The notes: generated by a model from the letters alone, not told the origin. DNA of 7,137 nt from Halanaerobiaceae bacterium (GCA_012521855.1 JAAYLO010000083.1:1-7137); one strand, 5' to 3'. Positions 1 to 6,929 are shown, counted from the first letter of the stretch. Made by a program: numbers and translations.

Positions 1-688
1 CCTCTTTTTCTGTAAGATCGTAAACATTATTATCATGCTCAAATAAATCATGATAAGGCTCTTCTCTTTCTTTTTTATCTGTAGATTTTTTTCTTTTAAA
101 CCTTTGTAAAAACAAACTAAAGTTTTTCCCAATTGATCTGATAGATGATTTTAGATATTGAAATAGTGATATTAAAAAAACATCAAACCATAATAATAAT
201 CCTATTAAAATAATTGCTGCCAGAACAACATATGAACCGATATAGCCAAAAAGCTTTAAACAGACCCATGAGAAGCTCCCGGCAATAATACCCCCTCCCT
301 GGCCTATAAGAGCAGACTCCAGGGGGAATTTTGAATATTGATAGGTATGTATTAAAGTCAGGCTAGAGATATAAAAAAGAATAAATCCTATTACCCTGCT
401 GTTTATACTCAAGCCCTTCAATCTGATCAGGGCTATGGCCCAGACAATTAAGATAAGAGGAATAACATAAGAACCATAACCAAAAATAGAAAAATATATC
501 TCTGACATCTTTCTGCCTACAAGGCCTGCAGTATTTGTAAAAATAGAAATAGCACTTAAGGCAGCAAAAGCCAGTATCAGAATACCTATAATCTCATTCT
601 TTCTCTTTTCAATAAGATTCTCATCTATATCTGTTTGATAATCTTTTCTTCTCTTTGCTGTTTTATCTTTTTTTAATAATTCAGGCAT
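1..688 (-). CDS. ftsK: FtsK/SpoIIIE DNA translocase, N-terminal membrane part (truncated by window edge)
   Basis: This open frame starts at ATG 688 and runs off the left edge after 229 codons without a stop, so only the N-terminus is seen. Residues 1-31 are charged and Lys-rich (cytosolic). Hydrophobic segments follow at about 33-51, 71-90, 98-115 and 133-169, matching the four-helix membrane anchor of FtsK/SpoIIIE proteins. A GQGGG(I) stretch at 129-134 falls where family members have a Gly-rich turn. Residues about 180-229 are a charged linker. The ATP-driven motor and DNA-reading gamma domain would lie outside the window. The family pumps chromosomal DNA through the division or sporulation septum. 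Upstream, GGGGTGG at about 694-700 is an imperfect ribosome binding site 5 bases from the ATG. Position downstream of tepA and ylzJ matches spoIIIE of Bacillus. The family call is firm on topology and context; whether the role is SpoIIIE (sporulation) or FtsK (division) cannot be settled here. Confidence 0.88.
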   Translation of the reverse strand, partial: MPELLKKDKTAKRRKDYQTDIDENLIEKRKNEIIGILILAFAALSAISIFTNTAGLVGRKMSEIYFSIFGYGSYVIPLILIVWAIALIRLKGLSINSRVIGFILFYISSLTLIHTYQYSKFPLESALIGQGGGIIAGSFSWVCLKLFGYIGSYVVLAAIILIGLLLWFDVFLISLFQYLKSSIRSIGKNFSLFLQRFKRKKSTDKKEREEPYHDLFEHDNNVYDLTEKE

Positions 689-734
689 ATATTCCACCCC
701 ATTATTTTACTTCAGTTAAACATCCTCTATATAT

Positions 735-761
735 TTTCTACACTAAAACTAAATTTCCTGC
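735..761 (-). promoter_or_regulatory. Candidate sigma-H (Spo0H) promoter of ftsK/spoIIIE
   Basis: Read on the minus strand, GCAGGAAAT (753-761) fits the Bacillus sigma-H -35 consensus RnAGGAwWW at every position. After an 11-bp spacer, GTAGAAA (735-741) fits the -10 consensus RnnGAAT at all but the last base. The known spacing for this consensus is 11-12 bp. Transcription would begin near 727, giving an untranslated leader of about 40 bases before the ftsK start at 688. Sigma-H drives early-sporulation and transition-state genes, which would suit a spoIIIE homologue. The rest of the 689-821 gap shows no convincing terminator for the upstream symporter gene; only short AT-rich dyads are present. 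Matches are seen directly; use by sigma-H is inferred. Confidence 0.62.
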
Positions 762-821
762 CGCTAATCTCTTTGCTGGATCAAATATCCTTGAATAAAA
801 TGATAAAATGAGTAATTTTTG

Positions 822-1736
822 TTAATCATTCTCTATACTGCAAATAAAAGTATTTATGAACGGCAAAAAAACCAGCACATTATAGATATTAAAAAAAGTA
901 TGGGCATTGGCAATCTGGCCAGGTAAGTGGCTGCTGCTCAAACGTATAATCTTTATAAACAATGTAAATAATGGAAGCAGCGTGATAACACCAATAATAT
1001 TAAAGATAAAATTGCTTTTTGCAAATCTTTTCGACATAATGCCAGCATTTAAACTGGCCAGGAAGGCAGTAATACAGGTTCCGATATTACTCCCCAGTAT
1101 AACTGCTACTGCAGTTTCAAGATTTATCATCCTGTTCAGGGCAAAACTAAAAATTATTCCTGTTACGGCACTACTGCTCTGAATAACTGCAGTAGTAATA
1201 GTGCCTGTAATAATACCCAGATATATATTATTGGAAGAGTATTTTAAAATATCCATAATTAATCCGCTTTTATCCTGTGTTTTAAATACACTGGACATTA
1301 ATAATAATCCTGCAAAAACTACTGCGAAAAAAAATATATATACTCCTGCAAAAAAGAGCTTCTTATTATTAAAAAGCCTGGACAGGAGAATAATACTTAC
1401 AGCAATAATAATTAAATGGGGATAAAAATTCAGGACCGGTAAAGATATTATTTGCAAAGTAATTGTTGTCCCTATATTGGCTCCCATCATTATACAAAAG
1501 GCGGACTTAAATGATATGGCACCGCTCTCAATAAGAGAAATCAGGATTATTGAAACGGCACTGCTGCTCTGCATTATTGATGTAATAACTATACCGATAA
1601 TAATTGATAATATTATGTGCCTATCCAGTGATATAATTATTTTTTTTAATTTTTCATTTATAATATTCCTGATAGCCCATTTACAAGCTTCCAGACCGCC
1701 CAGAAACAATAAACACCCGCTAAAGAAAACAAGCAT
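822..1736 (-). CDS. Na+/inorganic phosphate cotransporter, NptA/YjbB-like (PF02690 type)
   Basis: A 304-residue, very hydrophobic inner-membrane protein. It holds the two inverted repeats typical of Na/Pi-cotransporter II family members. The first has QSSSA at 56-60 followed by GANIGT at 85-90, and the second has QSSSA at 186-190 followed by GSNIGT at 215-220. A C-terminal AHTFFNIYN segment (278-286) is also family-typical. The QSSS motifs form the substrate and sodium sites in related SLC34 proteins. The likely role is sodium-coupled phosphate movement, with direction unknown. Bacterial relatives often have a C-terminal PhoU-like domain of 200 or more residues; this one ends right after the membrane core, so it is the short form. 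The ATG at 1736 is the first start after an in-frame stop and has AGGTGA 9 bases upstream. It lies 71 bp downstream of ylzJ and its start codon is inside a long hairpin arm. Family assignment is strong; no gene symbol is certain. Confidence 0.93.
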   Translation of the reverse strand: MLVFFSGCLLFLGGLEACKWAIRNIINEKLKKIIISLDRHIILSIIIGIVITSIMQSSSAVSIILISLIESGAISFKSAFCIMMGANIGTTITLQIISLPVLNFYPHLIIIAVSIILLSRLFNNKKLFFAGVYIFFFAVVFAGLLLMSSVFKTQDKSGLIMDILKYSSNNIYLGIITGTITTAVIQSSSAVTGIIFSFALNRMINLETAVAVILGSNIGTCITAFLASLNAGIMSKRFAKSNFIFNIIGVITLLPLFTLFIKIIRLSSSHLPGQIANAHTFFNIYNVLVFLPFINTFICSIEND

Positions 1737-1791
1737 AGTTATATTTCACCTCAATTAACAACAAATACATCCATTAAGTTATAACTATGCT
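1732..1791 (-). repeat. Perfect 12-bp inverted repeat enclosing the symporter ribosome binding site and start codon
   Basis: Arms at 1732-1743 and 1780-1791 are exact reverse complements (AGCATAGTTATA and TATAACTATGCT on the transcribed strand), separated by 36 bases. Four further pairs (AAAC with GUUU) form below it if one U is bulged. In the mRNA the 3' arm contains the AUG of the phosphate symporter gene, while the Shine-Dalgarno (GAGGUGA, about 1746-1752) is in the loop. The stem is AU-rich. A U-rich stretch (UGUUUUCUUU) follows it inside the coding region, so a weak terminator is a second possible reading. The repeat is seen directly; any regulatory role is inferred. Confidence 0.85.
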
Positions 1792-1807
1792 GTTTAGTCT
1801 CATATTA

Positions 1808-2044
1808 TCAATGATTCTGGTTTAAATTCAGAGTAGTATTTAATATAGTTCCAGGCTGGAATTCCTGTAAGAGATAATAATTTGGATTTGAAGATATTAT
1901 CTGTGATATTTTTAATTGATTATTATTAATCCTTTCTACAAGCAGTCTGACTTCATCATTAAGCTCTATCTCCTCATATTCTGCCTCAAAAGTGTCATAG
2001 TCTTCAAAGATTAATTCACCGGGATATATAGAGTAGTTCAGCAT
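1808..2044 (-). CDS. ylzJ: YlzJ-like small protein
   Basis: A 78-residue acidic protein, similar in size to the roughly 70-residue YlzJ family of Bacillota. It begins MLNYSIYPGELIFE, resembling the family's N-terminal Tyr-x-x-x-Pro-x-Glu-x-(Ile/Val)-Phe pattern. It ends with SSNPNYYLLQEFQPGT (51-66), like the family's Asn-Pro-x-x-Tyr-Leu...Pro-Gly tail. The function is unknown. I chose ATG 2044 rather than the in-frame TTG at 2053. The GGGGAGG site (2057-2063) lies only 3 bases from the TTG but 12 from the ATG, and the ATG start gives the family's usual N-terminus. The tepA stop codon lies one base before this ATG, so the two genes are translationally coupled. No signal peptide or membrane segment is seen. 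Recognition rests on sequence pattern plus the tepA-ylzJ-spoIIIE context. Confidence 0.83.
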   Translation of the reverse strand: MLNYSIYPGELIFEDYDTFEAEYEEIELNDEVRLLVERINNNQLKISQIISSNPNYYLLQEFQPGTILNTTLNLNQNH

Positions 2045-2045
2045 T

Positions 2046-2810
2046 TTAAACAAATACCTCCCCGCGTTGTCTGATTAGAAACCTTAATTTTGCCAGGGCT
2101 TCATTTAAACCTCCCACCTCATCCAGCAATCCAACATCAACAGCTTCCTTACCGATCAGAACAGTCCCAATATCACGGACCAGTTCTCCTGTACGGAACA
2201 TCAATTCCCGGAATTTTCCCTCTGGTATCCGGGAATGAAGACTGACAAATTTAATGATTCTATCCTGCATTTTATCAAGATATTCATAGGTCTGGGGAAC
2301 ACCGATAACCATTCCTGTCAGCCTGATCGGGTGGATAGTCATACTGGCAGTAGGGACAATAAAGGAATAATTTGTAGAAACGGTAATGGGTACACCTATA
2401 CTGTGCCCGCCTCCCAGAACAATTGAAACTGTCGGTTTGTTCATACTACTGATCATTTCTGCGATGGCCAGACCAGCTTCTATATCCCCCCCTACAGTAT
2501 TCAAGACTAAAAGGAGGCCCTTTATTTCCGGGTTCTCTTCTACAGCAACCAGTTGTGGAATAACATGTTCATATTTTGTTGTTTTATTTTTTTGAGGGAG
2601 TACCAGGTGTCCTTCTATCTGTCCGATTATTGGGATTATATGTATATCACTTTTGAGACTGCTGGTCGTCGCTGTCTGGCCCAATTCTTTAAGAGTTTGA
2701 AGGCTGTTATCCTGGCTTTGAGGGTTATCTGGCTGAGTACCCTGGGCAGAAAACTGTCCGATAAAATTCTTCTGAAAACCATCCCTGATAGTCTGTTCAT
2801 GATCATACAT
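2046..2810 (-). CDS. tepA: TepA-type ClpP-fold serine protease (translocation-enhancing protein family)
   Basis: A 254-residue soluble protein of the ClpP/crotonase fold. Residues 1-50 are a polar Gln/Ser/Thr-rich tail. The catalytic core starts at about 55 with DIHIIPIIGQIEGH. Residues 101-110 (LVLNTVGGDI) form the ClpP-like oxyanion Gly-Gly strand. GGGHSIG (133-139) holds the predicted nucleophile Ser137. MTIHP (157-161) holds the predicted His160, equivalent to the IHQP motif of ClpP. The acidic residue of the triad is not obvious; Asp213 in a TGELVRDIGT stretch is a candidate. The C-terminal IGKEAVDVGLLDEVGG (219-234) parallels ClpP's EAVEYGLVD end. There is no signal peptide, so it acts in the cytosol. 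In B. subtilis TepA was linked to protein export and preprotein or signal-peptide handling; its substrate here is unknown. AAGGAG lies 10 bases before the ATG. It starts 68 bp after pyrD and is coupled to ylzJ. Confidence 0.92.
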   Translation of the reverse strand: MYDHEQTIRDGFQKNFIGQFSAQGTQPDNPQSQDNSLQTLKELGQTATTSSLKSDIHIIPIIGQIEGHLVLPQKNKTTKYEHVIPQLVAVEENPEIKGLLLVLNTVGGDIEAGLAIAEMISSMNKPTVSIVLGGGHSIGVPITVSTNYSFIVPTASMTIHPIRLTGMVIGVPQTYEYLDKMQDRIIKFVSLHSRIPEGKFRELMFRTGELVRDIGTVLIGKEAVDVGLLDEVGGLNEALAKLRFLIRQRGEVFV

Positions 2811-2878
2811 TCTTGTACCACTCCTTGATTTGTTATCAAAACTTAGTATTCACAGGACTATCCGGAAATATGTATTTA

Positions 2879-3796
2879 TTATAAAAGTGCCTGTCCAATA
2901 ATTTCACTCAGTTTTGTTATTTTATTGTCCTTCATAAAATCCCTGATCTCATCGATGATCTTTAGCAAAAGCACAGGATTAACCATAGCAGCAGTACCGA
3001 CAGCAACTGCACTGGCCCCGGCCATCAAAAATTCAATGGCATCACTTCCTGACATTATACCACCCATACCGATAATGGGTATCTTCACTTTTGAGGCAAC
3101 CTGATAAACCATCCTTACTGCAACAGGTTTTATGGCAGGTCCTGACAGGCCGCCAAATATATTGCCCAACTCAGGTTTTCTTCTTTTTATATCTATTTTC
3201 ATCCCCAATAAGGTATTTATTAAGGAAATAACATCAGCACCGCCTTCTTCTGCAGCCTGAGCCATTTCTACAATATCAGTTACATTTGGTGATAATTTGA
3301 GGATAACAATCCCGGGATAGACTTTCCGGACTTCTCTTGTAACCTGATAAACCAGGCTGCTGTCTGTTCCGAAAGCCATCCCTCCTCCTTCGATATTCGG
3401 GCAGGATACATTTACCTCAATTCCTGAAATCTCAGGATATGGAGCTAATTTTTCTGCTAAAAAAACAAAATCATCGATAGAATGACCGGAAATATTTACA
3501 AAGACCGGTAATCTGTAATTGGCGAGAACAGGAAGCTTTTCATCTATAAATCCTGTGATACCCGGATTTTCAAGACCGATAGAATTCAGAATACCGCTTG
3601 GTGTTTCAGCTATTCTCGGCTGTTTATTCCCAGACCAGGCTTTTACAGTTATTCCTTTTACGGTCAGGGCTCCTAATTTTTCAATATCTATATATTCGTT
3701 AAGTTCTTCCCCAAAACCACAGGTACCAGATGCAGTGATTACCGGATTTTTTAGTTCCAGGGAAGCCAGTTTTGTAGATAAATCTATCTCCAGCAA
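2879..3796 (-). CDS. pyrD: Dihydroorotate dehydrogenase, type 1B catalytic (FMN) subunit
   Basis: Oxidises dihydroorotate to orotate on FMN and passes electrons to PyrK. The chosen form is 305 residues, usual for the family. Numbered from TTG 3796: ASG at 22-24, TVKGIT at 45-50, and LNSIGLENPG at 70-79 (flavin/substrate loop). VNVSCPN (128-134) carries the class 1 catalytic Cys132. LKLSPN (166-171) holds Lys167, and INT is at 193-195. GGLSGPAIKP is at 215-224, with phosphate-binding GMGG at 243-246 and GTA at 267-269. The frame is open to another TTG at 3826, which would add ten residues (MNNIRQDVIV) and overlap pyrK. I prefer TTG 3796: it gives the family-like start MLEIDL and has an extended Shine-Dalgarno at correct spacing. 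It lies 22 bp after pyrK and is the last pyrimidine gene in the cluster. Class 1 with a PyrK partner implies NAD+ as the acceptor. Function is certain; the start is probable. Confidence 0.95.
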   Translation of the reverse strand: MLEIDLSTKLASLELKNPVITASGTCGFGEELNEYIDIEKLGALTVKGITVKAWSGNKQPRIAETPSGILNSIGLENPGITGFIDEKLPVLANYRLPVFVNISGHSIDDFVFLAEKLAPYPEISGIEVNVSCPNIEGGGMAFGTDSSLVYQVTREVRKVYPGIVILKLSPNVTDIVEMAQAAEEGGADVISLINTLLGMKIDIKRRKPELGNIFGGLSGPAIKPVAVRMVYQVASKVKIPIIGMGGIMSGSDAIEFLMAGASAVAVGTAAMVNPVLLLKIIDEIRDFMKDNKITKLSEIIGQALL

Positions 3797-3798
3797 AA

Positions 3799-3814
3799 CG
3801 ATCACATCCTGTCT
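3799..3814 (-). promoter_or_regulatory. Extended Shine-Dalgarno deciding the pyrD TTG start
   Basis: On the minus strand AGGATGTGATC (about 3800-3810) matches 10 of 11 bases of AGGAGGTGATC, the complement of the 16S rRNA 3' end. AGGATG ends 8 bases before TTG 3796, ideal spacing, whereas the upstream TTG 3826 has only a GGAAG-like site. The unusual length of complementarity may compensate for the weak TTG start codon. Confidence 0.65.
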
Positions 3815-3818
3815 TATA

Positions 3819-4589
3819 TTATTCAAAAATAACTTCTTCCAGCGGGAAAACCGGCCCCTCTTTACAGACCCTTTGATTCCCTTTTACTGTTTTACAGACA
3901 CATGACAGACAGAGGCCGATACCGCATCCCATCCTCTCTTCCAGTGAAAACTCTCCTTTGAGATCTTTTTCAAAAGCCAGTTTCTGCAGCTCCTTTAACA
4001 TCGGTACAGGCCCACATGAATAGATATAATCATAATCATATATATTTTCCATTAAACAGAGATCAATTACATTTCCCTTATGCCCGCAACTACCGTCAAT
4101 ACTGGCTGAATGAACCTCTGCACCGGTGTTCTTAAATATTTCCAGAAAATATACAAGCTCATCCTTATCATTTGCGCCCAATAATACTGTTAATCTGTTT
4201 TCTCTGGATAATACCCTGCAAAGGTAATATAGCGGAGCTGCCCCCATTCCTCCACCCATAAGGAGTATCTTTTTCTTTTTGAAATCTACAGTAAAACCAT
4301 TCCCTAGGGGGCCCAGAAAATTTATTTTATCATCTTTTTTATACGTACTTAAGATCTCTGTCCCGCGTCCTACACGCTTATATAACAAAAAAACACTGCC
4401 GCTCTCCGGGTTATAATCATGGATACTGATAGGGCGTCTGAGCAAAGGATCAGTACTGTTAATAGAGTTGACCCTGAGATTCAAAAAATGCCCGGGTTTT
4501 ATATCTTTTATATCATCTGGGCTCTCGATTTCCATTAAAAAATAATTTTCACTGATCTGTATATTGCTCTTTATCCTGCTTTCATTCAT
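3819..4589 (-). CDS. pyrK: Dihydroorotate dehydrogenase electron transfer subunit (FAD, 2Fe-2S)
   Basis: A 256-residue partner of PyrD that moves electrons from its FMN to NAD+ through a 2Fe-2S cluster and FAD. It belongs to the ferredoxin-NADP reductase superfamily. An N-terminal beta-barrel holds RRPISI (51-56) and YKRVGRGTEIL (70-80), both FAD-binding, then LGPLGNGF (92-99). The nucleotide-binding half begins with GGGMGAAPL (112-120) and includes CGPVPML (192-198). The C-terminal cluster loop has Cys222, Cys227, Cys230 and Cys242, the family's CxxxxCxxC...C ligand pattern ending before GPVF. Cys232 is an extra nearby cysteine. All expected motifs are present and the length is normal. ATG 4589 overlaps the pyrC stop by 8 bases, with AAAGGAG at 4599-4605 inside pyrC. 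A second ATG at 4585 is in another frame. Adjacent pyrD identifies the type 1B heterotetramer. Confidence 0.96.
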   Translation of the reverse strand: MNESRIKSNIQISENYFLMEIESPDDIKDIKPGHFLNLRVNSINSTDPLLRRPISIHDYNPESGSVFLLYKRVGRGTEILSTYKKDDKINFLGPLGNGFTVDFKKKKILLMGGGMGAAPLYYLCRVLSRENRLTVLLGANDKDELVYFLEIFKNTGAEVHSASIDGSCGHKGNVIDLCLMENIYDYDYIYSCGPVPMLKELQKLAFEKDLKGEFSLEERMGCGIGLCLSCVCKTVKGNQRVCKEGPVFPLEEVIFE

Positions 4590-5892
4590 AAATCAGCACT
4601 CCTTTGTTTTCCAGATCATTATAGACCATCTTTCCCTTTACAAATGTAAGTACTACTTTCCCCTTTAGCTCTTTTCCAAGGAGTGGTGTATTTTTGCCCT
4701 TTGACTTAAGTGTTTCTTTCTCAACCTTCCAGTTCCGTCCAGGATCAAAAACAATCAGGTCAGCCCTGGTCCCTACTCGGATCCCAGGATAATCAAGCTT
4801 CAAAATACGGGCAGGATTAATACCCATAAGTCTTACCAGATCATTAAAATCAAACAGTTCCTTTAATATCAGCTCTGTATATAATGAAGAAACTGCTGTT
4901 TCCAGACCTGATATGCCAAAAGCCGCATAATCATATTCCCCCAGCTTATCCTCATATGTATGAGGGGCATGATCAGTAGCAATAACATCTACTATACCCA
5001 TCTTTACACCTTCACGTAAAGCTGTAACATCTCTTTTGTCCCTTAAAGGCGGGTTTACCTTTGTATCAGGATCATAACCAGTGACATAGCTGTCATCAAA
5101 AAGAAGATGGTGGGGGGTGACTTCACAACTGACATTTATGCCCCTTCTTTTCGCATCAAGCACTAACTCCAGTCCGCGTTCTGTACTCAGATGGGCAATG
5201 TGGAGACTTGCTCCTGTATATTCTGCCAGAAGTATATCCCTTGCAATCATAATCTCTTCAGCAACAGTTGGAATGGGTTTAAGTCCCAGTATTGTTGAAT
5301 AATAACCATCATTCATTACCCCATCGCCGGAAAGATTTTTATCTTCACAATGACTGATAATCGGCAGCATAAAGCTTGCGGCATATTCCATGGCTCTTCT
5401 CATAATCTCTGAATTCATAACAGGATTTCCGTCATCTGAAAGAGCCCTGACCCCTGCCTCCTTCAGAAAACCAATCTCAGCAAGCTCTTTCCCTTCTCCA
5501 TTTTTTGTTATACTGCCAACTGGAACTACATTTACCAGGGCTTTTTCAGCTTTGGCTTTTATATATTCAACAGTTGCAGGGTTATCGGCAACAGGTTTTG
5601 TATTCGGCATACATGCAATTGTAGTAAAACCGCCTGCTGCAGCTGCTTCACAACCTGTTTTTATGGTTTCCTTTTCCTCATAACCAGGCTCTCTCAAATG
5701 TACATGCATATCAATCAAACCAGGCAGTATATACAAACCGTTCAGATCATAAATCTCCACATCTTTACTGTCTTTTTCCATTATATTTTTACTGATTTTA
5801 CTTACAACTCTGTTTTCTATTAAAATATCATATTCTCCAGATAAATTGTTAACAGGATCAAATATTTTCCCTTTTTTAAGCAATAATTTCAT
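4582..5892 (-). CDS. pyrC: Dihydroorotase (zinc amidohydrolase, class I)
   Basis: Reversibly cyclises N-carbamoyl-L-aspartate to dihydroorotate, step three of de novo pyrimidine synthesis, in the cytosol. It has 436 residues, near the usual 425-430 of the Bacillus-type enzyme. Metal ligands appear in order: DMHVHLREPG (61-70) with His63 and His65; LSDDG (151-155) with the metal-ligand Asp; SHCED (180-184) with His181; HIAHLST (231-237) with His234; and ATDHAPH (305-311) with catalytic Asp307. PNTKP (96-100) and VNPPLR (279-284) are substrate-site motifs. The frame stays open 19 codons further up to ATG 5949, but that extension lies inside pyrB and has no family counterpart. ATG 5892 has GGGAGG (5903-5908) 10 bases upstream and begins MKLLLKKGKIFDP, as expected. 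The start overlaps the pyrB end by 17 bases, so translation is coupled. No key residue is missing. Confidence 0.96.
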   Translation of the reverse strand: MKLLLKKGKIFDPVNNLSGEYDILIENRVVSKISKNIMEKDSKDVEIYDLNGLYILPGLIDMHVHLREPGYEEKETIKTGCEAAAAGGFTTIACMPNTKPVADNPATVEYIKAKAEKALVNVVPVGSITKNGEGKELAEIGFLKEAGVRALSDDGNPVMNSEIMRRAMEYAASFMLPIISHCEDKNLSGDGVMNDGYYSTILGLKPIPTVAEEIMIARDILLAEYTGASLHIAHLSTERGLELVLDAKRRGINVSCEVTPHHLLFDDSYVTGYDPDTKVNPPLRDKRDVTALREGVKMGIVDVIATDHAPHTYEDKLGEYDYAAFGISGLETAVSSLYTELILKELFDFNDLVRLMGINPARILKLDYPGIRVGTRADLIVFDPGRNWKVEKETLKSKGKNTPLLGKELKGKVVLTFVKGKMVYNDLENKGVLIYE

Positions 5893-6817
5893 TTTCTTTT
5901 TTCCTCCCTGCCAGAAGATATAATAAAGCCATCCTGATAGCAACACCATTTGTAACCTGTTCTGTTATTACAGAATTCACACTATCAGCAACAGAACTCT
6001 CTATTTCAATACCCCTGTTCATCGGGCCGGGATGCATTATCAGGACATCTTTCTTTAGCTTTTCCAATCTTTCTTCAGTAATACAGTAAAATTTTCTATA
6101 TTCCCTGATGGAGGGGAATAAGCCCATGGCCTGTCTCTCCTTTTGAATTCTCAATATCATCACAACATCTGCTCCAGCCAGAGCTTCATCCAGATCTGTA
6201 TAGAATTTTACACCAAGATCCATGATATTTCTTGGTATCAGTGTCGCAGGGCCAACAACTGAGACCTCTGCACCAAGTTTTGTCAGCCCCCAGATATTAG
6301 ATCTGGCAACTCTGCTGTGCATGATGTCTCCCACAATTACTACCTTCAAACCCTTAAAAAAACCTATTCTTTCTTTGATAGTATACATATCCAGCAAGGC
6401 CTGTGTTGGATGTTCATGAGCACCATCCCCGCCATTCAATACACTTGCCTTCAATTTTCTGGCCAGAAATTCTGCTGCTCCGGGAGCACTATGCCGGACC
6501 ACAACAACATCTACACCCATCACTTCCAGAGTTCTGGCAGTATCTATCAGTGATTCACCTTTCATAACACTACTACTGTCTTTGGCAATACTGATAACAT
6601 CTGCACTCAGTCTTTTAGCTGCAATGTCAAAAGATGAGCGGGTTCTGGTACTTGTTTCATAAAACAGGTTTACAATTGTTTTACCCCTGAGGGTCGGTAT
6701 TTTTTTTACAGTCCGGGTAAATACCTCTTTCATCGCTTCAGCAGTTGTCAGGATTTCGTTAATTTCATCAGCACTGACATTGTATAAACCCAAAAAATCC
6801 TTACCCTTTAAAGCCAT
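5876..6817 (-). CDS. pyrB: Aspartate carbamoyltransferase catalytic chain
   Basis: Condenses carbamoyl phosphate with L-aspartate, the committed step of pyrimidine synthesis. It has 313 residues, full length for the catalytic chain. Carbamoyl-phosphate residues sit in ETSTRTRSSF (54-63; Ser56-Thr57-Arg58-Thr59). The loop SSSVMKGES (81-89) supplies the lysine (Lys86) that enters the neighbouring subunit's active site. HEHPTQALLD (134-143) carries the conserved His and Gln. GDIMHSRVARS (163-173) begins the aspartate domain with Arg169. LRIQKERQ (222-229) and MHPGPMNRG (261-269) complete the aspartate site. No regulatory chain gene (pyrI) follows, as is typical of Bacillota, where control is by transcription attenuation. 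ATG 6817 has AGGAGGG (6826-6832) 8 bases upstream. It is the first gene of the operon behind the PyrR-type leader. Confidence 0.97.
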   Translation of the reverse strand: MALKGKDFLGLYNVSADEINEILTTAEAMKEVFTRTVKKIPTLRGKTIVNLFYETSTRTRSSFDIAAKRLSADVISIAKDSSSVMKGESLIDTARTLEVMGVDVVVVRHSAPGAAEFLARKLKASVLNGGDGAHEHPTQALLDMYTIKERIGFFKGLKVVIVGDIMHSRVARSNIWGLTKLGAEVSVVGPATLIPRNIMDLGVKFYTDLDEALAGADVVMILRIQKERQAMGLFPSIREYRKFYCITEERLEKLKKDVLIMHPGPMNRGIEIESSVADSVNSVITEQVTNGVAIRMALLYLLAGRKKENEIIA

Positions 6818-6899
6818 CTCTTATACCCTCCTATTTTATAATAATATCAGGAAAGAATATTTTTTAAACTGAACCTGTCTTAATATAGGGCATTAAAAT

Positions 6900-6929
6900 A
6901 CCCCTTATTAATTAAATTAAATAAGAGGT
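6900..6929 (-). terminator. Attenuator terminator hairpin of the pyr operon
   Basis: The RNA strands ACCUCUUAUU and AAUAAGGGGU form a 10-bp stem with one G-U pair and a 10-base AU loop, followed by AUUUUAAU. The run of U is short, so termination may be incomplete. Its 5' arm is also the partner of the antiterminator, and it lies about 83 bases before the pyrB start. This is the expected OFF structure when PyrR with UMP or UTP holds the upstream hairpin. Confidence 0.7.

Noticed and set aside
907..1758. Plus-strand frames opposite the symporter gene
   Set aside because: They are mirror frames of a gene with two clear QSSSA repeats, and show no motifs or ribosome binding sites of their own.
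2811..2878. Possible terminator or promoter between pyrD and tepA
   Set aside because: Only 4-5 bp dyads (TAGT/ACTA, TTGAT/ATCAA) are present, without a U tract, and no -35/-10 pair at acceptable spacing was found.
5893..5949. N-terminal extension of dihydroorotase to ATG 5949
   Set aside because: It would add 19 hydrophobic residues overlapping the pyrB end by 74 bases, with no family counterpart, while ATG 5892 has a strong ribosome binding site.
6882..6902. Second small hairpin GGGUA/UGCCC just after the attenuator terminator
   Set aside because: Only 5 pairs including a G-U, overlapping the terminator arm; too weak to call.
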